This document shows positions 32,988-45,500 of a stretch of 64,000 nt of DNA, piece after piece (within the stretch, counting starts at the first letter, position 1; every line of letters begins with the position of its first letter). The DNA is taken from positions 37,537,819-37,601,818 of the forward strand of contig LS997565.1 in NCBI GenBank assembly GCA_000469685.2, read 5' to 3'. A model generated the notes under the pieces. The model had not been told where the DNA came from. It did no database searches and worked only from the letters and a program-made list of their open reading frames with translations. Made by a program: the position numbers and the translations under genes. Source of the DNA: Haemonchus contortus (lineage: Eukaryota; Nematoda; Chromadorea; Rhabditida; Trichostrongylidae).

Positions 32988-35900
32988 TACCTAAATGCTG
33001 GATCACAATTGCCCTCAACGCTGTACCCCATTTTGCTTGTACAATAGTTATTTTTTGCTTTCTTTTTTGACGTTTTGGCATACGTTTTTGTGGACTACGG
33101 GTCCGTCGTTCTAGTTTCTCTTTCTGTGAATCGTACTATTATATCCAACAATCCTTCCTTCTTTGCGTTCCTGCCATAACAGTCATCACATCATCTTATC
33201 TAGTGAGTATTTCGTTCATTCGTTTCTATTGCAGTAGTATATTCATCGCGGAAACGCTATGTAGACAACTCACAGTGCGTACTTCTAGCTCGAGCCAGGC
33301 AACTTGCAGCTTTCATTCCGATAACTATGCAAAGATTGTCACTTTGTTGATGCAAAATCCATAATCGTCTTGTCATTCATAATAACTAAACCTCCCACAT
33401 GAAGTTCGATTCAGGGAGCTTTTTTATCACATCATTCCATTGTTATAAAATCACTATTATTACCATTTATAGCCGCTATGGTTTTACGATACAGCCATTC
33501 GTCAGCCCGATTATTTTCAAAATGCAATCGATTTGCGCTTTGATTGAAGGTTCATTTTTTTGTTATTCAGAAGTAGCATATCGCAGAAATGGACAATATT
33601 CGAAATGTACAACCCGTAAAAAGGCAACATTCAAGGTCCAATTGAGCGGTACGTAGAGTATTGTCGATTACCTTTACTTACGTGATGATGAATTACTGGT
33701 GTCCTTGAAATTTGATGTAACCGACTGCGCCTTTGCAACTATCTGAAAAAGTTGTTTTGAAATATATGAAGACACATCAAAGCTTTTTGTGTTATAACCG
33801 ATAGATCTATGATGAAAGACAAGCTACAAGATGTCCCATGGAAACAATCGACTTGTCAAGGAACATCTGTCAAAGTAGAGAGTAACTTTGGAATGTTTGG
33901 GTTCATGGATCGGGATAGGTCGATGTGTTGTTCCTATCGCCTCGGTACAGCTTTCAGTTGCATGAGGTGGGAAACCAAGCTGCAGGGAGACGGGCAGTTG
34001 CAGTGAGGACCAGTAATCTTACTGCAATCAGCCTTGACTCCCTAGCTCACTACAGCTATTTCTGGACTAAACAGCAAAAGCTGCTGCCCATATGACCATC
34101 ATAGCCCTTTTCTGAGAGGTGACTCTACCTATCACCTGTTGTTCCTTGGTACAGCGTACGACTCTGCAACTTTCACGAGCCAGAGACGATGGACCGAACA
34201 AGGAACTTTGAACCATGCGTACTTTAACGTTTAAGGATTTTTCTGAGAATTGGACATGCTTTAAGAGTAAAGTAAAAAAGAAATTGTAAAATATAACACA
34301 TCTTTTTACGACCACCATTTTAACAATGTTTGATCGCCTATTTAAATTGAAAAATGATGGCCAACAGAAATGGTTAAGGGGGAACTGCAATTTTCAAAGG
34401 TGGCCATTTGGTCGGATATAGTACGGGAATGGAATAAAGCAGTTATTTCACAACCGTGGAAGCATGGTATTGAGGTGTGTGACCGTTACCGATTGTTCAT
34501 ACAATAAGGAATCACCGTCAGATCAATGTCATGTAAAGACAAAGAAGGAGGGTATCGTGATTACCCATAGATCATCATATCGTATCACAATATAATAATC
34601 GAATTCATCAATCTGACTATTGAACACTCTTAAAGGGGCAAAAAATGAAGAAGAAAACAAGAAGTACTGCCTGCCTTCAAGTCCAGAATTAATGTGAAAC
34701 AAGAAAAAACCCAATGCTCATGTAGAGTACTTAATATTTCCGGTAATGCGCCATTTCGAAACACCCCTCAAACCTGTCTACCGCCTAACCATGTTACTGG
34801 AGACCGGGGGTGTTGTGGGTAGAGGGAGCCTTGTTCTCGCGAACTATTGGGAATGAACTCAATGGGCTTGACGCTTTTTTAGGCTACTGATGCACTCAGA
34901 TCCCTCACGAGTTGCAAAAGGAGAGGGGAAGCAAATAAACAGTGGTCAACGCATATCACCATCATGAAAGGAAAATATTCACAAATCCTTCTTTAGCCTT
35001 CGCTATTGTTTGACCACTCCTTTCGAAAGCCTCTAGAACGTGCCAAAGTGGTAGTTCTTTAACCGGGGTGTGACAGTTTTCTTAGCTTTACTCAAACCAC
35101 TTACATAGCCTCCTCCTCATTACAACATTCCTTACAAGGTTTGCGGGTCGAAACATAGTTGATTTAGCTTTTACTACGTACGGGATCCACTACGTAATTC
35201 CGTGTTATGGAAGATGAAGATACGGAGAGATTGTATGGCATAGGTGCAGATACAATGTGGACTAATCACAAATTAAAATCTATTCATAATGGATATAAGT
35301 TTTTAGGCGCGATTAAAAAAATGTTTCGAGAATCTTCTAATCCTGCACTGAGGCATGCTAAGTGATGGCCTGCATACTTGGAATGGGGAGAAGCGTATGA
35401 CGATAGGAAATTTCCTATCGGGAAAACTCCTTCATCCGCCAGGGATGCTGATGTAAGTGGGACGCAACCCCTCCTAGAATTTCATCAAATTTTGACTTCT
35501 TTCTGTCCGTCCTTTCTTTCAGTCTCAGTGTTCAGTATAAGAAAAACAAAAAGGGAAATATCACCCTTTAAGCACAACTCCCTCAAATAAAAACACTTTC
35601 TCGGCTTCGAAACTTCTTTCTGAACCGATTTGTGAAGGTATACCATTTCCAAACTCAAGACACTTCAAAACATTACTGAATCCCCTAGATCTTACCTGGA
35701 GTATCATTTCTGGAAACCGCCTGCGTTCGCGAACGATACAAGTTGTGCAGAATAAAGTGCCGAAATAAACACTGCATGCCTACAAATCACAACCTTACAG
35801 ATCACTATTGTAGACAATATCATCGAACTCTCAAACAATATACCTTGTCCAGGCAAACAGACTGATTGCACAAGGAACAGGTTGAACCAATCACCAGAAA

Positions 35901-37447
35901 ATCGGATAATAACGGTTTTCGCCCTTTCACTCGCCGAGGAGGCACGAAGGGGTCCCTCATGTAGAACACTGGGGCAGGATAGCTAAAGGAGGCAATGAAG
36001 AAAAAGAAGAAATAAACAGATACGTTCAATGACTCACAACCCATCTGAAGCCTTGAGTTCACCGAAAAAACACTTTTCCGTCAAATTGCATATACTGCAA
36101 CGAAATTGTACAAACGGTTCAAGATTGCTGATGTCTTCGTTTCCTGAAAAACCCAATGCAACAAATTTTATCAGAAATATCCAGAAAGACAGCAATGAGC
36201 TGATGATGTCTTTCAGATAGCACACCTTGCTCAGCTTTTCCGGTGTTGGAGAAAGCGGAAGTCGATTCCACTGCATCAGCAACATTGGATTGCAGACCAC
36301 TGGAAAACATTATATAAAACGGACGTGGAGAGTCGAATCTACATATGAATAAGACTTATAACACAATCGAATAGGGTAAATGACTTATATTGGGAGTGTT
36401 TCCATGCATTTCATCGCCTCTCATGGTGCCATTAATCATGCGCCACAGCCCTTTTTCCGATGGTGAAATATTTAGTTTTGTTCTGATCGTTTTCCATTAC
36501 TAATTCGAATCGATCAAAGTAATTTAGTAAACACCCTGTTAAGGGCACTGTTGAATCACAATTTAAACAAAAACTACTGCCGGTCTGAATTGTTTGGACA
36601 TGCCATACAGAAAGTGTCTCCACTTTTCGACACAATTTAGGGATCGATTTTGACATCGATCCCTTCTTAATCCAGAACCAAGGCCAACTAACTGGAGTCG
36701 TCTGAACAACCTCCCAAATATGTCATTTGTAATAGCATCGTCGGCGACGATACTCTCAATCTTTACTGGTCCCTTCGAGTCTATGGAGAAAATCCTTACG
36801 CAAATCCATCAGACTTCACAAGGAGTATGGGGAATCACGAATGGAACGGTCCACACTCTGAACTCCCACAATGTACCCCGAGCACAAGGTGTATTTACTT
36901 ATCTTTTTCCCACTTAACTAGCCATATCCTCTTTTTTCCCCTTATGTATCTGCACAAACGACATTCTCCGACTGTGACGCCTACAATAAGCAACGAACCA
37001 CTAGCTGTAAAATGTAGCTAAACGGCATTAAGAGAACACCCTAGAAAGTAATGAGTCAAAACGAGACATTGGTACAAGACAGTTTCAAATTAAACGACTT
37101 TCGTACCTTTCATTGGTTGTTCCTTTCGAAACCGAAGCACTTCCAGCTGAATCCATGAAGGAGTGAAGAAATTATTTATTACGCGTGGAGTACTTGACGA
37201 GTGGTGCAAATGCACAAATTGAAAAGGCTGTCACGCAATTCCTTTCCGCCCAACTCAACGAAACAAGACGGACTTCATAGACCCGTGAATATGTTGCACA
37301 GTAACCCGAAGATACAGGCAACTAAAACGTCCATTAGAGTCTTCCTCTTCTTCTCCATAGCGTTAATCACATGCTGTCGCAGGGTCCGCCGTTCCTGTCA
37401 ACCATCTCCACTTCTTTCTATCTGCAGCATCTTCACAGGAACGAAAA
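32988..37447. other. Gene-poor stretch
   Basis: Only short frames are present, for example 33399-33656 (plus), 34067-34390 (minus) and 37201-37476 (plus), with no recognisable domains. No SINE or LINE match was seen. The first few hundred bases probably include the 3' UTR of the elongase. Confidence 0.4.
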
Positions 37448-37624
37448 TTCAGTCCGGCACTCGGCTCTTACAGTAATCCGGCACGCAAATAATAGTAAAT
37501 GTTAATACGCAAATTTTTACCCGTCACATATACGACGCGTCGAAAAGGGGCTTTGGGCAAGGACACGGGGGTGGGTGTTGGGGTAAGCCAGGGGGTTACT
37601 GTAAGAGCCGAGTGCCGGACTGAA
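37448..37624. repeat. Short element with perfect 29-bp inverted repeats
   Basis: The arms at 37448-37476 and 37596-37624 are exact reverse complements (starting TTCAGTCCGGCACTCGG), separated by 119 bp. There is no coding capacity and no obvious target duplication. It could be a MITE or a foldback. It adjoins the 3' end of the RTE relic. Confidence 0.85.
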
Positions 37625-37639
37625 TCTTCATTTTAGTCA

Positions 37640-39217
37640 GCATCTTCAGCCGTTATTATGGCTTCGGCGAGGTTCTTCTTGGTCACATCCTGCCTTCTCT
37701 CCTATTAGGCTCCTCGGGATTGCTTACCTTTAGCCTCGAACTCCATTGCTTCCTTTATCGGATGATTCGGTGGACTTCTCAGAACGTGTCCTTACCACCA
37801 TAGGCACTGCTCTCTCAACTTCAGATGGACTGGGGTTCTTTGCACAGCCGCTCTGACGTCTTCATTTCTGATCCGACGCAGGCGCGTCCAACAGCAGGCC
37901 CATCCTAGCATTCTCATTTCAGCGGAGTGAAGCTGTCTTCCATGGTTCTTACTTGCTGGCCAACACTCGCTCATTGTGACTTCACGCAGCAGAGCATCGT
38001 GGGCTTTACCATTGTTCAATACACCTTTCTTATAAGCGTCCTGAGCATTGACAGTCGCAGAGGATAAAGGTTGGTTCCCTCCACTTCATCCATGTCGCGT
38101 TTATTCGATTTTCAGGCCTGATTCGCGCTACCATCAGCGGCTAGATCACTTCTCAGATACCTGAAGTTAAACCTTTTCGATGGCTTCCCAAACCGTCAAA
38201 GATTGACTGCGTGCATTCCTCGGAGCTTCGAAACATGGTCTTCTTCCATTCAGCCGGAGCCTGTTCTCCGCCAGCTTATTTACCTTTTCTGCAGTTTGTC
38301 GTGGAGTTCTTCCTTGCTCTGCGCTATGAGAGCGACGTCGTCAGCGTAGAGAATGGTCTTTAGAGGTCTATCCATGAATCTTTCGTGATGACGTCCATTG
38401 CAAGCAGAAAGAGGAACGTGCTCAGAGTTAATCACTGGTGTACCCCAATCTGACGTCGATTGCATCGGTTAGGCCGTGTGGGGTGCATATTGTTGTCGTG
38501 TAGCCATCGTGTATGTCCTTAACCAGAGATATAACTTGTTCTGCAAGGTTTCGTGTTAGGAGGGCTCTCCAGAGAACTTGTCGCGGGCGACGGTCGAATG
38601 CATTCTCCAGAACGAGGGAGGTCAGTTAGCAAGGTCTGCATTACTTGTCTGTCTATGAAGATACGTCCTTTGTAGACCGTTCTGGCGTGAAGCCGGACTG
38701 CTAGCGTGAGATCTGGGAGTTGCTGACTCTTGAGCCGACTAACCGCTCGTACGTTTCATTGTGTGAGCAGTCGGCCTGATCCCCCTGTAGTTGGGGCATT
38801 CCATAGCGTTCCCCTTCTGCTTGAATATGCGAACGACAGTGTTGCTCCATCAGGCTTCTACAATTCTTCCATCAGTAGTCAGTGTTCAGAAATCAGGTGC
38901 TCCACCTAATCACGTGCTCTCCGAGCGTCTTCGATGCCTCGATCGGTGCCGCATCCGGACTAGTTGCCTTCTGAACCTTCATTTTTCCTATTGCTCTACG
39001 CACCTCATCCTCTTTAGAATTTGATGGGGCCAGCTGTTGCCTCTAGCTGGGAGCTATGTCTGTCTTTAGCATTCCTTCCATCTGCGCCTAACCTCACCAG
39101 GCTTCCTCAGGGCTACTCAGGACATTGTGTAGTGAACTCTCGATGCTCCCATCGAATTGCACTACCAAGATGTTTTGAGTAGCCTGGTTCCGTTTTAAAT
39201 TCATTTCGGTTTCCCAA
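37640..39217 (-). mobile_element. Decayed RTE-like LINE, RT and C-terminal part (host of copy 2)
   Basis: Minus-strand pieces in order are KMKVQKATSPDAAP (RT N-terminal side), VVRIFKQKGNAMECPNYRGI, QSGFTPERSTKD, TILYADDVALIAQSKEEL (38465-38280, catalytic box intact), MSECWPASK with RMLGWACCWTRL, and GHVLRSPPNHPIKEAMEFEA to a 3' end near 37640. Many stops and frame changes are present. This lineage is diverged from copies 1 and 2. Its upstream continuation is at 42316-42532, so copy 2 has split it. Confidence 0.85.
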
Positions 39218-39231
39218 GTCTTCTGCAGCTC
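39218..39231. repeat. Target-site duplication of RTE copy 2, left (14 bp)
   Basis: GTCTTCTGCAGCTC is repeated at 42302-42315. Two more matching A residues could belong to either the target or the tail. Confidence 0.9.
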
Positions 39232-39302
39232 GGTGGCGAAGTCCGTTCTTCCAAGGGGCGCCACTGAAACTGGCCACTCTGTGGGCTGAGCTGACCACGG
39301 AC
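39232..39302 (+). ncRNA. Putative HDV-like ribozyme at the RTE 5' end (copy 2)
   Basis: P1 pairs GGUGGCG with CGCCACU. P2 pairs GUCCGU with ACGGAC (39297-39302). L3 keeps UCCAAG. P4 (GGCCAC-UCU-GUGGGC) has one mismatch. Compared with copy 1, P1 changes G-U to G-C at one end and G-C to G-U at the other, keeping pairing. The base after P1 is G but the next is A, so P1.1 is weaker and this copy may be less active. Confidence 0.65.
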
Positions 39303-39308
39303 ATTTGA

Positions 39309-42285
39309 ATGCAGGCGGCAGGCCTCCGTGACAGGCCGGCCTACGAACACCCCAGTCACATCAAAAATGTTAATGTCGCTTAAAGAATTTCGATGTAATG
39401 CTACGGCGTCCGCGGGAGCCGACGCGCACTCGCAAGGCCCGGTGAGTGTGAAAAGTATGCGAGGGTCTTCGGTGCAAGGACGGCATCGGGGGCAACTAAG
39501 CTAGTCCGGAAGCCACGCAACGTGTGGAAGACCCGTGTTGCAACGTTAAATGTTGGCACATTAACGGGACGCTTGTACGAGTTAGCAAAAGCTCTAGAGC
39601 GTCGACGAATTGATTTCTGTGCCGTGAAGGAAACGAGGTGGTCCTGCTGCAAGTCCAGGGACATTGGCCTCGGCTTCGAAGCCGTTCTTTGGAGTGGCCC
39701 CAAAACCACCACGGCGTCGAGATAATAGTCTGTGAACGGTTCCCTCACTCGATAGTAAGCGTGGAACGCTTCGATGACCGCCTAATGAAGATCTTGGTAG
39801 TCATCGAACGCCAGAAACACCATTTCTTCTCAGCGTATGCCCCACAGACTGGATGCTCCGAGCAAGCCAAGGACACGCTCGACGAAAACACAGCTGAAGT
39901 TGTCGCAGGTGACCTCAACGGTCACATGGGCGCTACGAAAGACGGTTATAGCTGTCATGGGGGTTTCGGATATAGGTCACGTAACACTGATGGCGAGCGA
40001 GTTCTTGAATATGCAGACTCGCAAAATTTCGGCATTGTGAACACGAGATTTCGCAAACGTGACTCTCATCTCATCACCTTCTATAGCGGTTAGAACAGAG
40101 CACAAATTGATTTTGTCCCTTTCAGCACAGCGATCGGGGGCTCGTGACAGACGCAAAGGCAGTTTCCTATGAAACGGTCACAACACAACACCGACCACTG
40201 ATTTGTACGTTAAAGATCGCCCCGCCGAAACCGAAATTAGCAGAAAGGTGTGGGCATGCGAGAATCAAGTGGTGGCGACTGAAGGAGAGAGAAGCGGCCG
40301 CCGTTTCCAGCGTTCTGTTACCAGTCGACGAAACTTAGAAGGGAGCTGCGGAAGCGATAACCCAGGTTGCGCGGTCGAAGCTCGGCATGACCAAGCCTGG
40401 ACAAAGAAAGCTCGATAAGCAAACATGGCTTTGGACGGACCATGTCAGGGATAAAGTTCGTGAGAAAAGAAAGCAGTACCACGCATTTCTTATCGGAAAG
40501 ACGGTTGGCAACTGGCATCGCTATCAGATAGCGAAGAAAGAGGCGAAGAAGGCCGTTGCTTCTGAGAAGGCAGCTCATTATGCCGATCTTAATAGGAAAC
40601 TCGAGTCTCGGGATGGTGTACGTCTACCGACTCGCAAAGACCCGCAACCGCCAGGCCGAGGATATGGAAAAGGAAAAGGCATAAATGACGAGAACGGCCA
40701 CCTCTCAAAAAACCGCAGGCGAACGCTGAAACGATGGCGAGAGTACTTCGCAAACATCTCAACAATCGAACTCGCTAATCCCGCCATCCCCTGCGCTCCG
40801 CCAGTACACGGTCCCATTCAGAAGATAAGCGTGAATGAGACCATTACGACTTTGAAGAAGGTGAAATCAGGCAAAGCAACTGGTCCTGACGACATAGCAG
40901 CGGACTTGTGGAAATTGAAAGGCTGGAATCCTGCAGGATAGTTGGCAGAATTCTTCAACCAGATCGTTGCAGAGAAGGAGGTGCCTGAGAGCTGGCAACA
41001 GAGCACGACGATTCCTATCTGGAAGAAGAAGGGCAGTCCTGGAGACTGCACCTGCTACCGTCCGATTCGCTTGCTCTCGCACAGCATGAAAATCTTTGAG
41101 CGAATTGTAGACGGCCGTATCCGGGATATCGTCGAGCTGACCACTAACCAGTGTGGTTTCGTAGCTGGTTGTAGCACCATCGATGCCATACACGCCACTC
41201 GTCTTCTTTTAGAAAAGCATCGCAGAAACGAAGATCGTTACATCTTGCCTTTCTAGACTTGGAGAAGACTTTCGATCGCGTTCCACGTGACGTTATATGG
41301 TACGCCTTACGACAGCATGGCGTACCCGAAGAGCTCATTGAGTGGGTGCGCATCATTTACACTAGCCCAAAGAGCCGAGTGCAAACGGCAGCGGGCACGT
41401 CGACGGAATTTCCCATCTCCTTCGGAGTACACCAAGGCTCTGCGTTATCCCCACTACTTTTTGTTGTCGTCATGGACACCATTACAAAAGACCTCCAGAG
41501 GCCGGCTCCATGGACGCTCCTTTATGCCGATGGCGTGGTGCTCGCCAGCGAAGACAAAAGCGAGCTCGAGTCGCAGATGCAGACCTTGCCCGACCGTCTG
41601 GCTATGTTTGGGCTCAGGTTAAACGTCAAAAAGACTGAGTACTTGACCACTGATTCGAGCGAGCTAGACTCTACCAAGATCAATGGCACTGAGCTCACAC
41701 GGACAACAACCTTCAAGTACCTTGGATTGGCAATAGCGTCTGACGGCAGCCTGGGTTTTGACACGAATTCTCGCGTGAATGCAGCGTGGTTGAAGTGGCG
41801 CTCAATGACGGCGTACTCTGCGATAAGAACATCCCTGAGCGTCTCAAATCCAAGATCCACAGAACCGTCATCCGGTCGCAATTTACGGCGCTGAATGCTG
41901 GTCTGCAACCAAAGAGGTTGAAGCCCGTCCCGTTGAGACCAAAATGCTGCGCTGGACAGCCGGAGTAACACACTTAGACCGTATAAGTAATGACGCCATC
42001 AGGGAGCGATTCGGTGTTGCGCCCATTGTCGATAAAATGCGTGAAGCTCGTCTACGATGTTATGGTCATACTCTTCGCGCAAAGAACGACAGTGTCCGTA
42101 AGATCGGTCCCAACCTCGACGTGTCCGGAAAGCGGGCTAGAGGACGTCCAAAGCAGCGGTGGCTAGATACGTTGCATGTAGATCTTAAAGCGGTTAACAT
42201 CCACCCCGATCATGCGTTCAATCGGGAGAAGTGGCGTCAATATATCAGGAAAGCGGACCCCGCCTACAAGCGGGACAAACGCTAA
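39309..42285 (+). pseudogene. RTE endonuclease-RT pseudogene
   Basis: Collinear with the copy 1 protein but split into six or more frames. Visible lesions include a frameshift near 39717, two small in-frame losses in the endonuclease (39870-39900), a stop after FYSG (about 40091), frameshifts near 40340 and 40615, and a stop at 40939. The RT catalytic box reads LLYADGVVL instead of YADD, so a metal-binding aspartate is lost. The C-terminal part from 41944 to 42285 is open. It cannot encode a working enzyme. Confidence 0.95.
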
Positions 42286-42301
42286 AGAATGAGAAGAAGA
42301 A

Positions 42302-42315
42302 GTCTTCTGCAGCTC
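42302..42315. repeat. Target-site duplication of RTE copy 2, right (14 bp)
   Basis: Identical to 39218-39231 and directly after the simple-repeat tail. Confidence 0.9.
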
Positions 42316-42532
42316 GTGCCTCTTGGCAGCACTTGTAGGCCGTTTTCTTCTGCCTTACAACTCGCTAGACTTCATCTTTCCAGAGCCATGCGTCTCTGTC
42401 TCTTCGGAATCCACCTCGAGTTTCCCCAGCGTTTCCCTTGCACATCGTAGAATGACCGCCAGGGCGTTGCTCCAGGTCTGCTGGATCGCCCTTTCAGGAT
42501 CTGAGTCCACTGGCAGGGCGGATTACAAGCCG
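42316..42532 (-). mobile_element. Decayed RTE-like LINE, upstream linker part
   Basis: The minus strand encodes DPERAIQQTWSNALAVILRC, then RDAWLWKDEV, a stop, then RQKKTAYKCCQEARA. These correspond to the endonuclease-RT linker (TVWKGAAEAITRVARSKLG; QTWLWTDHVRDKVREKKKQY) of copy 1. It continues at 39217 beyond the inserted copy. Confidence 0.75.
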
Positions 42533-42596
42533 TGACCATGCGGTGTTATAGTGCACCACTTGCCACTACATCATCTACTTCCGGCGGTAGACATAG
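42533..42596 (-). repeat. SINE head, minus strand
   Basis: The reverse complement reads GGAAGTAGATGATGTAGTGG then CAAGTGGTGCACTATAACAC, the tRNA-like A-box end of the family. It truncates the RTE relic on this side. Confidence 0.6.
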
Positions 42597-45500
42597 GAGA
42601 GGATAACCGCAGTAAAACCATACATCGGTTGTGGATCTTGAACGTCTCCATAATATGTAGTTTTTTTTTGTGAAATCAATCACACTCATAGTAAGGGGAA
42701 CAAGAAAGGGGGTTGGTGTAGTGAAAACTAGGCAACATGTTGACCAGTTTCACCTATGGGTTCTTATCGCCCTGAAAGTACGAAGACATCTCAAAAGGGC
42801 TGACGCTGTAATTGGTTGCGTCTTTTTCTCCCATTCACAGCACACTGCCGCCGCTTTTTTGCTCCTCTCCTATCTTGTATTCCTTTGGGTAATCAAATGG
42901 GGAAACTGCGACTTTGCACCACTTGCATGAATTTATTCTAATTTCTTTCTTTGATGGCTTTTTCTTCTTCTTTCCTGTTCCTTCCACTTTCGACTATAAA
43001 CTCCATTGTTTTTATTGGCTGATCGCGAATCATGGCTTATGGCTGCGACACTTAGCTTACCTCCTATACAGTCTAGAGCTTTCTTGGGTATGACTTTGGT
43101 ATAAGGCCAATGATATTAAGAAATAGTCATTTTGAAAACAAAAATCCGTATTTTCCAAGATTGGTTAGGTGTCCAGGTGTCCAAGAAAGGGTTTCTTCCC
43201 TCATATGGGCACGCTTATATTTCTCTTAAGCAAAAAGCTTCAGCCTAAAAGATTAACAGCTGGTCTTGGAGATGTCATTTAAAGAGCAAGCTCTCAGTTT
43301 TCAGGGCATCGAGAAAGTTCATCTTAGAAAATAGAAAAAGAGAACGAAGAAGTTTACCGTCGGAATTCATCATCTTCAGTTAATTATTTGGAATGCCGCT
43401 GTGTGTCGAAGGTCAGGGAAAAGCCTAGAAGAGTGATTCCCGACTTCAAGGTGCGCAAACCTTCCCTCCGAATGCATTCGTGTTCTATTCAGAATCGTAG
43501 TGACGTTTGAATGCGGGTATGGAATGGACGGTGATCTTCACCGGCTGGTCATGGGCAGGTATCCATTTCGGATTCGACACCCGGACCACGTATGTAATAG
43601 TAACCGATTTTCGCGTTTTCCTCAGAACTTTTGCACTACTCTAGGCTACCACTTCCATCTATCGGCTGAAATTAGGTACCCCAAAATTGTCGTGAACTGT
43701 GCCTTGAAATCGTGGTTGTAGTAGTGATTAATAAGAACAGCTTCTGGAATTAAAATCCCCTTCAGCATCATTGATCAGGTCAATGCGACTACGTTTCTGA
43801 GGCTGACCAATTTTCTAAGTTGATTTCTGCCAAGTTAATAGCTCTCTTGGTTTTCCTCGACGGAAATTGAGTTGGCACACTTGCTTTTAAAATTCAAGTA
43901 ATCTTGATGAACCATTTCGGTGCTCGTTGAACTCACCCACCACGATCACACATGTTTTTATTTGCTGGAAAGATTGTTGTTTTTATTCGCTCAATCATCT
44001 ATATGGAAAGAATCTTCGAGGCGAACCAAGGTTTTGTTCCATAGACAAATTCAGAACTGGTAGTATTGAATAAGAACGAACTCAATGAAGTAGAACATCT
44101 GAAATTTTGTTGTTGAACTCAAATTCAAACTCCGAAAGTACTATAATAGATAACTTCAGAAGTAATATAGTAGATATTCTGGGCTCTGCCATATTGAGTG
44201 ACTGTTGTCGGCTTTTCTACTGGATGCCACGGTTATCGGAAAGTTTCGGCTCGGAGAATTCGTTACTGAAGTGTACTGGGGAGCGAGGGTGCTTTCGGAT
44301 AATTTCCAAGATTTTTAAATTGTATAAACAACCATCCAAAAAAAACAGATTTGAAGAATGCCGTACATGTTTAAGCTGATCAGGATTTAGCCCTTACCAG
44401 TTAGGGCCGAACAGGTTCCAGAATGTTAAGCTCTGGCCACAGCCGACGAGTGTAAAGCGATACCGATGGTTCACTTTCCGCCACAGTTGCGAACACGTCA
44501 AACGGCGCAAATCAACTTTATTTCACCTCAAACTTGGGTAATCCCACCCAAAGTACAATCTTAGGGAACAGTACAATAACATAAGTCATTCAACAATAAA
44601 GGAGATCACAGTAATCAAAAACCCGAGCCCATGGCTCAATTATTTGAGATGTAGAGCGCATATACGTGATACTGAGAAAACAAAGGAGAAATCGCAAAAA
44701 ACACACGAAAGCACTTGCATCCTTGGGAAAGAACTGATTTTTCAACGCAACGCAACGTACTTATACGATCGTTGGCATTTGCCTCACAAGATCAAGCTGG
44801 AGCGCAGAATACTGAAACATCCCCGGCAAAACAATTCTGTAGTCAGATGGGAATGCTTTATGCTCTGGGAACAATAGAAAACGCGAATCGTGGTCTAACC
44901 ACTATAGGGGGTGCCTCCGCTTCAGAGGACAGTAAACACTCCCGGTAGAGCTTCTAGAGATGAATCAATCAGAATACATCCAATGGTTCTGAATTTCTGT
45001 TTGATGCCTTTTGGAGCAGTTGACTTTCGATTGTCTTCTCTTTATATTTCATCTTAGAACCTAGTTCAACTGACCTTTCTTATTTGCAATCTGACTTCAC
45101 CCCACCGCTCCATGAGTCACTCTTATCAGCATGGCTCGATACTAATAATCATATTCAGCAGGAAATTCTACGCATTTACATTACAGCAGCTTCATTGAGG
45201 CGGAGCGTATTCAGTGAAAGCGCCCGGAGTCATTGCGGTCGCTCAGACAATTCATCACTTCTGCAGAAATTTTTATTTTGTTTCTTTTCATTGCCAGGAA
45301 TTCCTATTTTACCGCTTTAAAACTAAATATTTAACTTTCGATCAGTCGCTCAGGTTAAAGGACACAACCCAACGTATACCGTGTTTTACCTTCGTGCAAG
45401 GTGTTTGCGGAATTTGGGTCAGGAAGAACCGTTGCGGTCGCCCAGACGAAAGTAGGTCGACGAGAGTGCAGCCGCCTCTGATGACATCGAAGCCCTTTAT

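Larger units (their letters stand above)
39232..42301 (+). mobile_element. Full-length RTE-clade retrotransposon, copy 2 (decayed)
   Basis: It starts GGTGGCGAAGTCCGTTC exactly as copy 1 does and ends with the AAAGAATGAGAAGAAGAA tail. A 14-bp target duplication bounds it. It carries many lesions compared with copy 1, so it is older. It interrupts a minus-strand RTE relic in the opposite orientation. Confidence 0.95.
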
